Below the pieces are notes generated by a model. The model saw only the letters and a program-made list of their open reading frames with translations. It did not search any database and was not told the DNA's origin. Made by a program: the position numbers and the translations under genes. This document shows, in pieces, positions 6,400-11,999 of a stretch of 13,279 nt of DNA (position 1 is its first letter; each line of letters starts with the position of its first letter). The DNA is from Candidatus Segetimicrobium genomatis (GTDB lineage: Bacteria; Sysuimicrobiota; Sysuimicrobiia; Sysuimicrobiales; Segetimicrobiaceae), in NCBI GenBank assembly GCA_005883865.1, contig VBAO01000144.1:1-13279 (forward strand), read 5' to 3'.

Positions 6400-7572
6400 A
6401 TGCTTCTCTCGATCCTCTCCTGCAATTACGGCGGCGGCCATCTTCGGGTGGGCGAGGCGATTGCCGCCGAGTGGGAGTCTCGGACCGGGGGGCGCGCGGA
6501 GATCGTCGACTACTTCGCGCAGTTCGTGCACCCGGTGTTCGACGCCGTGACCAAGTTCTCGTATGTCCAGAGCGTCCGCCGGGCGCCGGGGATGTATGGG
6601 ATGTTCTACCGGGCGACCGGCGAGATCAGGCCCGACTCGCTCGTCCAGCGCGCGATCAACCGCATGGGGCTCGAGCGCCTGGACAGGTACCTCGACGCCA
6701 AGCGTCCGGATGTCGTCTGCTGCGTCCACTGTACGCCGGCCGGGACGATGTCCGACCTGAAGGTCCTCGGGCGCACCACGGTCCCGTGCGTCACGGTGAT
6801 CACCGACTACGTGACCCACAGCCAGTGGATCCACCCGAGCGTGGAACGCTACTGCGTCCCGGCCGACGCGGTGCGGGACGGCCTGGTGGACCGCGGCATC
6901 CCCGGGGACCGGGTCTTCGTCACGGGACTGCCGATCGAGCGCAAGTTCCTCCGGCCGCTCGAGCGCGAGGCGCTCACGCGGCGGTTCGAGCTCACCCCCC
7001 GCCGCCCGGTGATCCTCGTGATGGCGGGGGCGTACGCCATGCTCGGCGGCGTCGGCGACGTTGTGCGCGTGCTCGCCCGGTTTCCGCGGCCGCTGCAGGC
7101 CCTGGTCGTGTGCGGGCTCGACCGCCGGATGGCGCAGCAGGTGCGCGCGCGCACCGCCAGGGCCCCGCACCCGTTCCACGTCTTCGAATACGTGGACAAC
7201 GTCGAGGAACTGATGGCCGTGAGCGACCTGCTCATCACCAAGGCCGGCGGGGTCACGGTGAGCGAGGCGCTCGCCATGGACCTTCCCATGCTCATCTACC
7301 GGCCGATTCCCGGGCAGGAGGAGGGGAACACCGCGTACCTTCTCCGGCACGGCGCGGCGCTCGCGCCCAGGACCCCGGCGATGCTCCATGAGTTGCTCGA
7401 AACGCTGCTCGCCGACCCCGGACGCATCGAGGCGATGCGGCGGGCCGCCGCGCAGCTCGCCCGCCCGGATGCGGCCGCCCAGGTCGTCGCCCACCTGGCC
7501 GCCCTCGCGGCAGGGACCGACGCGGATAGCCCAGAGCAGAGGACGCTAGCGATCTCCACTCCCCGGACTTGA
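6400..7572 (+). CDS. UgtP/MGDG synthase-like glycosyltransferase (GT28), probable glycolipid synthase
   Basis: The protein has 390 residues, close to UgtP-type processive diacylglycerol glycosyltransferases. The N-terminal domain starts with SCNYGGGHLRVGEAIAAEW (about residues 7-25), the glycine-rich GGGH loop of MGDG synthases. It continues with DYVTHSQWIHPSVERYCVP (about 136-154), the usual D-x-x-x-H-x-x-W-x-x-P acceptor-domain pattern. The C-terminal GT-B domain carries ITKAGGVTVSEALAMDLP (about 279-296) and PGQEEGN (304-310), the nucleotide-sugar-binding signature. These enzymes transfer glucose or galactose from a UDP-sugar to diacylglycerol at the membrane. Only 5 nt separate it from the kinase gene and the ribosome binding site is weak, so translation is probably coupled. 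The next gene overlaps its stop codon. Sugar, acceptor and processivity are not fixed by the sequence. Confidence 0.87.
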   Translation: MLLSILSCNYGGGHLRVGEAIAAEWESRTGGRAEIVDYFAQFVHPVFDAVTKFSYVQSVRRAPGMYGMFYRATGEIRPDSLVQRAINRMGLERLDRYLDAKRPDVVCCVHCTPAGTMSDLKVLGRTTVPCVTVITDYVTHSQWIHPSVERYCVPADAVRDGLVDRGIPGDRVFVTGLPIERKFLRPLEREALTRRFELTPRRPVILVMAGAYAMLGGVGDVVRVLARFPRPLQALVVCGLDRRMAQQVRARTARAPHPFHVFEYVDNVEELMAVSDLLITKAGGVTVSEALAMDLPMLIYRPIPGQEEGNTAYLLRHGAALAPRTPAMLHELLETLLADPGRIEAMRRAAAQLARPDAAAQVVAHLAALAAGTDADSPEQRTLAISTPRT

Positions 7573-8729
7573 AATCCCCCGGCGAAACCGCGCTCCTCGC
7601 GATCACGGTCGGTCTGGTCGAGTTCGTCCACGGGGCGCTGCTCTTTGTCCTCCTGCCGACGCTCGTGGCGGAACGGCTGGGGTGGCCGATGGGCACGACC
7701 GGCGCGGCGATCTCCGCCTACTTCTTCACCGAGGTGGCCGCGAAGCTCGTCTCCGGGTGGCTGGTCGACCGCCTCGGCTCGAGGCGGATGCTGCTGCTGG
7801 GATTTTGGTTTTACTTCGCGGCGTTCCTCGCGCTCCTGCTCTCCCGCACCACCTGGGAGGTGTTCCTCTCGCTCGCGGCGATGGGCGCGGCCGCGTCGCC
7901 GCTGTGGCCTGCCGCGCTCACCCGCCTGTCGCGGAGCGCCGGCGCCCAGGTCGGCGAGGCGCTCGGGCAGATGTATTCGACCTGGTTTCTGGGCGCGGGG
8001 CTCGGCATCGGGTTGGCCACGCTCTTGAGCCGGACCAATCACCCCAACTCGCTCAGCGTGTTCCTCGTCCCGCTCTTGGGGGCGGCGCTGCTGGGCTGGC
8101 TCGTGCCCGGGGACCCCACGAGCGCGCAACCGGTCGGCGCCAGGCCATCCGTCGGCCAGCTCCTTCGCCTGGTCGGCGCATCGCTCGCGAAGCTCGCGAC
8201 GAGCCTCATCCCTCAAATCATCGCGGCGGGCGTGCTCATCCCCGTCGTGGTCCCCTACCTCGAGATCGTGCGCGGCCTCGACGAACACCAACTGCTGGTG
8301 CTCATGGTGCTCTGCATGGGCACCGGCCTGCTCCTCCTCGCCCCGGCGGGGCGGATCGGCGACCGATTTGGCCGCCGGCAGACGTATGGCCTGGGCCTGG
8401 GGGTGGTGGCCGTGCTGCTCATCGCGGTGCCGTTCTGCCATGCGCTGTGGGTGCTGGCGCTGGATTTCATCGGGATCGGGGTCGGCTATGCATTCGTCCT
8501 GCCGGCGTGGAACAGCATCCTGCTTCGCCTCCTTCCCGCGGACATCCGAGGCGCCGGGCTGGGGATCATGATGACGGTCGAAGGGATGGGGGGCGTGATC
8601 GGCCCGCTCGTGGGCGGGCTCCTGTGGCAGTGGTCGCATCCCTCCGCGCCGTTCTACCTGAGCGGCGGGCTCCTGCTGGTAGCCTCCGGGGCATCGGTGC
8701 AGTGGCGCTCGGAGGCGGTCGACCGATAG
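7569..8729 (+). CDS. MFS transporter, possible glycolipid flippase
   Basis: The protein has 386 residues and about 12 hydrophobic segments, the usual MFS size. The loop motif between helices 2 and 3 is clear: GWLVDRLGSRR at about residues 63-73. Its second-half counterpart, GRIGDRFGRR, is at about 261-270. A start at TTG 7569 overlaps the glycosyltransferase stop by four bases (TTGA), and there is no separate ribosome binding site, so reinitiation after the upstream stop is the likely mechanism. No later Met or Val start would keep helix 1 whole. The substrate is not readable from the sequence. By position it resembles ltaA, which follows ypfP (ugtP) in Staphylococcus aureus and flips the glycolipid anchor of lipoteichoic acid. 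That parallel is inference. A small-molecule efflux pump is the main alternative. Confidence 0.85.
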   Translation: MKSPGETALLAITVGLVEFVHGALLFVLLPTLVAERLGWPMGTTGAAISAYFFTEVAAKLVSGWLVDRLGSRRMLLLGFWFYFAAFLALLLSRTTWEVFLSLAAMGAAASPLWPAALTRLSRSAGAQVGEALGQMYSTWFLGAGLGIGLATLLSRTNHPNSLSVFLVPLLGAALLGWLVPGDPTSAQPVGARPSVGQLLRLVGASLAKLATSLIPQIIAAGVLIPVVVPYLEIVRGLDEHQLLVLMVLCMGTGLLLLAPAGRIGDRFGRRQTYGLGLGVVAVLLIAVPFCHALWVLALDFIGIGVGYAFVLPAWNSILLRLLPADIRGAGLGIMMTVEGMGGVIGPLVGGLLWQWSHPSAPFYLSGGLLLVASGASVQWRSEAVDR

Positions 8730-8737
8730 CGCGGGGC

Positions 8738-9457
8738 ATGCCCGGCGATCTCCGGATGCCGCTGACGGCCGCCGCCGGCCTGCTCGGGGGGGTCGCGGCG
8801 TACACGGTGGGGACGCAGGTGATGGCGGGGACGATCCAGGTGGGCGTGATCAAGCGCGGACCGGCGCGCCCGCAGGTGGCTCTGACGTTCGACGACGGGC
8901 CGGATCCGGAGCACACCCCGCGGATCCTCGAGGCGCTCGCGGCGGCCGGGGTCCAGGCGACGTTCTTCATGATCGGCCGCCACGCCGAAGCCGCCCCCCG
9001 GGTGGCGCGGACGGTCGCCGCGGCCGGGCACGACCTCGGCAACCATACCTACAGCCACCGGCATCTCTGGACCCTTCCCCCCTGGGCGACCGTGGCGGAG
9101 GTGGACCTCGGGGCGGCCGCGGTGGCCGACGCGACCGGCGTGTTCCCCCGGTACTTCCGGCCGCCCTGGGGGATGTTCAACTGGGCCGCGTACGTCCGGG
9201 CCGGGCAGTTGGGAGAGGAGCGCGTCCTGTGGTCGGTGCGGCCCGAAGGGTGGCTCGGCCCGGTGACCGCGGGCGAGATGGCGGCGCGCGTGATCCGCTG
9301 GGCGCACCCCGGAGCGGTCATCGACCTGCATGACCGCGGTGGGCATCCCACCACGCCCCGGGCCACGTGGACCGCGCTGCCGGGCGTGATCGCCGGCCTG
9401 CGCGCCCGGGGCTTCAGCGTCGTGCCGCTGCGGCTCCTGCTGGACGCCGCCCCGTAG
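8738..9457 (+). CDS. Polysaccharide deacetylase family protein (NodB domain), membrane-anchored
   Basis: The protein has 239 residues. All NodB motifs are present: TFDDGPDP (about residues 50-57, catalytic base and metal Asp), NHTYSHRH (102-109; the H-x-x-x-H metal ligands are His103 and His107), RPPWG (141-145), LWSVRPEGW (164-172) and IDLHD (195-199, His198). These enzymes remove N- or O-acetyl groups from glycans such as peptidoglycan or chitin-like polymers, outside the membrane. A hydrophobic segment at about residues 8-29 (LTAAAGLLGGVAAYTVG...) is a likely uncleaved signal anchor. It begins 8 nt after the MFS stop. ATG 8738 and the in-frame ATG 8756 both lack a good ribosome binding site; the first is kept. 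It is last in the operon and meets the minus-strand SRPBCC gene with 9 nt between stops. The acetylated substrate is unknown. Confidence 0.9.
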   Translation: MPGDLRMPLTAAAGLLGGVAAYTVGTQVMAGTIQVGVIKRGPARPQVALTFDDGPDPEHTPRILEALAAAGVQATFFMIGRHAEAAPRVARTVAAAGHDLGNHTYSHRHLWTLPPWATVAEVDLGAAAVADATGVFPRYFRPPWGMFNWAAYVRAGQLGEERVLWSVRPEGWLGPVTAGEMAARVIRWAHPGAVIDLHDRGGHPTTPRATWTALPGVIAGLRARGFSVVPLRLLLDAAP

Positions 9458-9466
9458 AACCGGGGG

Positions 9467-9856
9467 CTAGCGCTCCAGCATCGCCTTCATCGGTTCCCAG
9501 TACCTGTGGATCCACCCGCTCTTCTTGGCTTTGTAGTCGTTGTCCGGAACGCCGGCCTGGGTGAAGTCGAGGCGGGTCCCGCCCTTCACCTTCGTGAGGA
9601 CGAACGTGACCGTGGAGTAGTGGAACTTGGGCCAGTTTTTAGACCGCCAGAGCTGTACGATCTTCTTGCCGGGGATGAGCTCGAGGTTCACGCCGCTCAG
9701 GTAGGGGCCGTAGGCCGTGAACCGGCCGCCGGGCTTGCGGCTGATGCGCGCAGGCATGCCGCTGAACGCGGCGTGCCTGCGCGAGTCCATGAGCGCTTCG
9801 TAGACCGCGTGCGGGCCGGCCTTGAAGGTCACCGACTGCCGGAGCGTCTTCGGCAT
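9467..9856 (-). CDS. SRPBCC (AHSA1/START-like) domain protein
   Basis: The protein has 129 residues. The opening TLRQSVTFKAGPHAVYEALMDSRRHAAFSG is the standard first strand and helix of AHSA1-type SRPBCC proteins. FTAYGPYLSGVNLELIPGKKIVQLWRSKNW is the central sheet, and the tail GWIHRYWEPMKAMLER is the long C-terminal helix. The fold makes a hydrophobic pocket; no ligand is known for this group. The start is ATG 9856, with GGGAGG 7 nt upstream (about 9864-9869); an upstream extension of the frame is unsupported. It is the third gene after arsR and a sister SRPBCC gene, 58 nt below the latter, and is probably in the same transcript. ArsR-SRPBCC pairs are common in bacteria, where the regulator controls its neighbour. 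Confidence 0.85.
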   Translation of the reverse strand: MPKTLRQSVTFKAGPHAVYEALMDSRRHAAFSGMPARISRKPGGRFTAYGPYLSGVNLELIPGKKIVQLWRSKNWPKFHYSTVTFVLTKVKGGTRLDFTQAGVPDNDYKAKKSGWIHRYWEPMKAMLER

Positions 9857-9914
9857 CGCGCCGCCTCCCTGGGATGTTCTTCCCTGCCTCGCTCCACGCG
9901 GGGAGACGCGTCCG

Positions 9915-10377
9915 TCATCCCCGCGGCCGCGCCGGAGCGCGCTTCTGGAGATACTCGGCCAGGCGGGCGGCGATCTGGCTCCACCCATCCCGGTGGCGCT
10001 TCATGGCGGCCGCGGTGGGGAAGCGCTCGTGGGTGAGGACCATCTCGCATCCATCCCCGCGATCAAGGAGTTCCACGGTGACGAGGGTCGGCCGGTGCTC
10101 CGTGCCCTCGGAGAACCAAGTGAACACGAGCTTGGAGGGGAGCTCGACGACCTGATATTCGCCCGTGTGCTCGTAGGCGCGGTTCTGGCTTTTTCATCAC
10201 GACCCTGTACGCGCCTCCGACCCGCAGGTCGAGTTCAGCTTCGGCGGTCAGGGTGTCGCCGGGGCCCATCCAGTCCCTGATGCTCGCCGGGTCGGTCCAG
10301 GCGGTGAACACTTCCTCGCGTGTCGCCGGCATCCCCCGCCGAACGACCAGCCTGGCCGGTCGCGCCTCTTCGGCCAT
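9915..10377 (-). pseudogene. SRPBCC (AHSA1-like) domain protein gene, interrupted by a +1 frameshift
   Basis: The first frame runs from ATG 10377 (GGAGGGAGCG just upstream) through an AHSA1-like N-terminus: RLVVRRGMPATREEVFTAWTDP, then LDLRVGGAYRVVMK. It then turns into arginine-rich nonsense and stops at 10063. The rest of the domain continues in another frame: EHTGEYQVVELPSKL, VFTWFSEGTEHRPTLVTVELL, and a final helix RHRDGWSQIAARLAEYLQK up to 9915. The join lies at a run of five A on the minus strand (10190-10194). With four A the text reads VVMKSQNRAYEHTGEY without a break, giving 153 residues of normal family sequence. One extra base explains everything. It may be a true recent mutation or a homopolymer error in the read. 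The shift needed is +1, and no known programmed-frameshift signal is evident. The gene lies 16 nt after arsR. Confidence 0.8.
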
Positions 10378-10393
10378 CGCTCCCTCCGGTGCG

Positions 10394-10735
10394 TTATTTG
10401 GGCCGCCGCCGGCGGACGAGGAGATGCCGCTCCAGCGCGTCCAGCCGGCTCTCCCAGAATTCTCGGTAGCGCTCGAGCCAGGCCGTGGCCCGGCGGAGCG
10501 GCCTCGCGTCGAAGCGGCAGTAGTGCTCCCGGCCGACCACCGCCCGGTGGACGAGCCCGGCCCGCTCGAGGATCTTCACGTGCTTCGAGATGGCGTTGAG
10601 GGACACCGGAAACGGCCTGGCGATCTCGGTGATGGTGGCCGGCCTCCGGCGGAGGGCGTTCAGGATCGAGCGCCGGGTGGGGTCGGCCACGGCCACGAAG
10701 ACCCGGCCGAGGGGGTCCGGGTGACGATCAACCAT
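10394..10735 (-). CDS. ArsR-family winged-helix transcriptional repressor (SRPBCC-linked type)
   Basis: The protein has 113 residues. The N-terminus GRVFVAVADPTRRSILNAL (about residues 10-28) is the hallmark of the ArsR subgroup that partners SRPBCC proteins. The winged helix-turn-helix follows: ITEIARPFPVSLNAISKHVKILERAGLVHRAVVGREHYCRF (about 35-75), with the recognition helix near residues 45-56. The metal-binding ELCVCDL motif of arsenic or cadmium sensors is absent and only one Cys (Cys73) is present, so this is not a classic metal sensor. It heads a minus-strand unit with two SRPBCC genes. A strong promoter lies immediately upstream and a palindrome covers the start codon, so it probably represses itself. 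No ribosome binding site precedes the ATG at 10735, consistent with a leaderless message. The effector is unknown. Confidence 0.9.
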   Translation of the reverse strand: MVDRHPDPLGRVFVAVADPTRRSILNALRRRPATITEIARPFPVSLNAISKHVKILERAGLVHRAVVGREHYCRFDARPLRRATAWLERYREFWESRLDALERHLLVRRRRPK

Positions 10736-10743
10736 ATGGTTGA
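10728..10743. promoter_or_regulatory. Probable ArsR operator: 16-bp perfect palindrome over the arsR start codon
   Basis: TCAACCATATGGTTGA is a perfect inverted repeat centred between 10735 and 10736. It contains the ATG of the repressor gene and abuts the -10 box at 10744-10749, so a bound dimer would cover the predicted transcription start. Autorepression through such sites is usual for this family. Confidence 0.75.
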
Positions 10744-10772
10744 ATGATAAGCGCGCGGCGCATGGATGTCAA
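10744..10772 (-). promoter_or_regulatory. Near-consensus sigma-70 promoter of the arsR-SRPBCC unit, predicting a leaderless mRNA
   Basis: On the minus strand TTGACA (10767-10772, 6/6) is followed by 17 nt and TATCAT (10744-10749, 5/6). Eight bases separate the -10 box from the ATG at 10735, so transcription should start at or within a couple of bases of the A of the start codon. Confidence 0.85.
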
Positions 10773-10868
10773 GCGAACGCGGGTTCCCATCGGGGCGGGG
10801 GCCGCGGGGACGGCGACAGCCCAGGCGGCGTTCGACCTGCGCGTGGATGGCGCGTGCGACCCGAGCCG

Positions 10869-11483
10869 TCAGGCCGTCTCGCCGGGGCCGAGCGCCGGGC
10901 GCGCGGTGCCTTCGCGCCCGTACCGCTCGAGGAGCGTGCGCCGCGTCATCCAGATCTGCCGCAGCTCGGTCCGGCTCCCCTCGGCGAGACGCGCGCGGCC
11001 GAGGGGATGGTAGCGGGCGAGCAGGAACCGCTCCCACAGGGCGAGCCACCACCGCGTGAACTTCGGGAGCGGCCAGTGCTCGAACCCCGCCAGGGTGGCC
11101 TCCTCCCAGAACAGGCTCGGGCCCCCCACCGCCTGGATCGGCTGGTACTCGGGCCGCGTGCGGAGCTCCTGGGCCAGCACGGGAAGCGCGCGGAAGACCT
11201 CGCGCCGGTAGCGAAACCCGGCCTTGCGTCCCTCGTGAAGCCCAGCGGCGCGCCGGTTGTCGACGTGTACCTCTCCCACCAGGTCGCCCCGCCGCAGGAC
11301 GGTGCCGTCGCGAAAGACGCGCGCCGGCCCGCGGTACCGGATGAGGCCGAGCCTGATGATGTACCCGCCCCCCCCGATGGGGCGAATGGCGTAGCGACGG
11401 TCGAACCAATCTTCCAGCCAGTCGGACCAGCGCGTCACAGGGCGGCCGCGGTCGCGGCGCAGCGCATGCCGGCGGTCGGGCAC
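10869..11483 (-). CDS. YkoP-like domain protein, function unknown
   Basis: The protein has about 204 residues. The core DWFDRRYAIRPIGGGGYIIRLGLIRYRGPARVFRDGTVLRRGDLVGEVHVDN (about residues 25-76) resembles the YkoP-like domain, which I know from Bacillus YkoP and as a companion of polysaccharide deacetylases. The R-Y-x-G-P, L-x-D-G-T and G-D-x-V-G-E-x-H-x-D-N elements are the basis of this call. The rest is rich in aromatic and arginine residues (FWEEATLAGFEHWPLPKFTRWWLALWERFLLARYHPLG). There is no signal peptide or clear membrane segment. The start is GTG 11483, 4 nt after the stop of the thiamine-binding protein gene, implying coupling. GTG 11438 (residue 16, just before TRWSDWL) is an alternative, and neither has a strong ribosome binding site. 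A deacetylase gene lies 1.4 kb away on the other strand. Confidence 0.6.
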   Translation of the reverse strand: MPDRRHALRRDRGRPVTRWSDWLEDWFDRRYAIRPIGGGGYIIRLGLIRYRGPARVFRDGTVLRRGDLVGEVHVDNRRAAGLHEGRKAGFRYRREVFRALPVLAQELRTRPEYQPIQAVGGPSLFWEEATLAGFEHWPLPKFTRWWLALWERFLLARYHPLGRARLAEGSRTELRQIWMTRRTLLERYGREGTARPALGPGETA

Positions 11484-11487
11484 CCCA

Positions 11488-11793
11488 TCACGGCCGCCGC
11501 AGTCGCTCCTCCACCGACCGCACCTTGGCCTCCAGCGAAGAGGGCGCGTCCCGGCGGTCGTCGATCTTGATGACGGTCGACACCCGCTTCGCCCCGCGGG
11601 CGAAACAGGCGCGATGGATCGCGGGGACGAGGTCCAGGACCTGCTCGAGCTCTCCCTCGATCTCCGTGTGCATCGCGTTGAGCCGGTAGCGCAGCCCGCT
11701 CCGCTCGATCACCCGCAGGGCGTCCGCGACGTACTCCCCCACGCTGGGGGACCCCGTCCCTATCGGCGTCACGCTGATTGCGACGATCGCCAC
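11488..11793 (-). CDS. MTH1187-family thiamine-binding protein
   Basis: The protein has 101 residues, the normal size. It opens with AIVAISVTPIGTGSPSVGEYVADALRVIE, the hallmark of MTH1187/YqgV-type proteins (formerly DUF77). LNAMHTEIEGELEQVLDLVPAIHRACFARGAKRVSTVIKIDDRRD follows and then a C-terminal helix. The fold is a small ferredoxin-like oligomer reported to bind thiamine or its pyrimidine moiety; the cellular role is not settled. The start is GTG 11793, with GGAGGG ending 6-7 nt upstream (about 11800-11805). The frame stays open much further upstream, but that part runs antisense through the pyruvate kinase gene and is not coding. It lies directly upstream of the YkoP-like gene and diverges from pyruvate kinase. 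Confidence 0.85.
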   Translation of the reverse strand: MAIVAISVTPIGTGSPSVGEYVADALRVIERSGLRYRLNAMHTEIEGELEQVLDLVPAIHRACFARGAKRVSTVIKIDDRRDAPSSLEAKVRSVEERLRRP

Positions 11794-11872
11794 CGGCTTC
11801 CCTCCGCGCGCCTCGGGTGCCAGCAAGGCTGCCTCCTTGTCCGGATGGCCCCGCGGGCTCCCTTTTGGTTCG

Positions 11873-11881
11873 AGTCTAGCA
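11873..11881 (-). promoter_or_regulatory. Extended -10 element, candidate promoter for the thiamine-binding protein gene
   Basis: On the minus strand TGC-TAGACT is an extended -10 box (hexamer 11873-11878). A start near 11866 would leave a leader of about 70 nt before GTG 11793. The -35 position matches consensus poorly and lies inside the inverted repeat at 11885-11910. TGCTAGACTCGA differs by one base from TGCTAGAATCGA before the tRNA-Thr gene. Confidence 0.4.
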
Positions 11882-11884
11882 CAC

Positions 11885-11910
11885 CGGCCCCGGCACGGAT
11901 GCCGGGGCTG
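11885..11910. repeat. GC-rich inverted repeat between divergent genes
   Basis: An 11-bp stem (CGGCCCCGGCA with TGCCGGGGCTG, one G-T pair) closes a CGGA loop. CCGG-TGAT-CCGG follows at 11911-11922. No T tract follows on either strand, so it is unlikely to be a terminator. It lies between the candidate -10 boxes of the two divergent genes, where an operator would be expected. Confidence 0.5.
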
Positions 11911-11931
11911 CCGGTGATCCGGCATCTGAAG

Positions 11932-11937
11932 TATGAT
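11932..11937 (+). promoter_or_regulatory. Candidate -10 box for pyruvate kinase
   Basis: TATGAT matches consensus at 5 of 6 positions. A start near 11944 would precede both the small frame at 11958 and the pyruvate kinase start at 11986. No acceptable -35 box is present at 16-18 nt, so this is tentative or activator-dependent. Confidence 0.35.
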
Positions 11938-11957
11938 GTGGGACAAGGGGGTGAACG

Positions 11958-11999
11958 ATGGCGATCGGAGGGAGGGGGCCGGCCGGTGCCTGGGTCTGA
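11958..11999 (+). other. Possible 13-codon upstream reading frame overlapping the pyruvate kinase start
   Basis: ATG 11958 is preceded by AAGGGGG at a 6-nt spacing and opens the frame MAIGGRGPAGAWV, ending in TGA at 11997-11999. That stop lies 11 nt beyond the pyruvate kinase GTG (11986), in another frame. It could be a coupling or leader peptide. Chance is a fair alternative in such purine-rich sequence. Confidence 0.35.

Noticed and set aside
6205..8639. Two long minus-strand open frames (6205-7494 and 7296-8639)
   Set aside because: They run antisense to the glycosyltransferase and MFS genes, with His/Arg/Asp-rich shadow composition and no recognisable motif.
9450..9465. CCCCG-TAGAAC-CGGGG hairpin between convergent genes, considered as a two-way terminator
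   Set aside because: The stem is only 5 bp and neither strand has a T tract after it.
10186..10196. Programmed ribosomal frameshift at the A5 run of the SRPBCC gene
   Set aside because: The shift needed is +1, whereas A-rich slippery sites normally give -1. No stimulatory stop codon or hairpin is evident next to the run.
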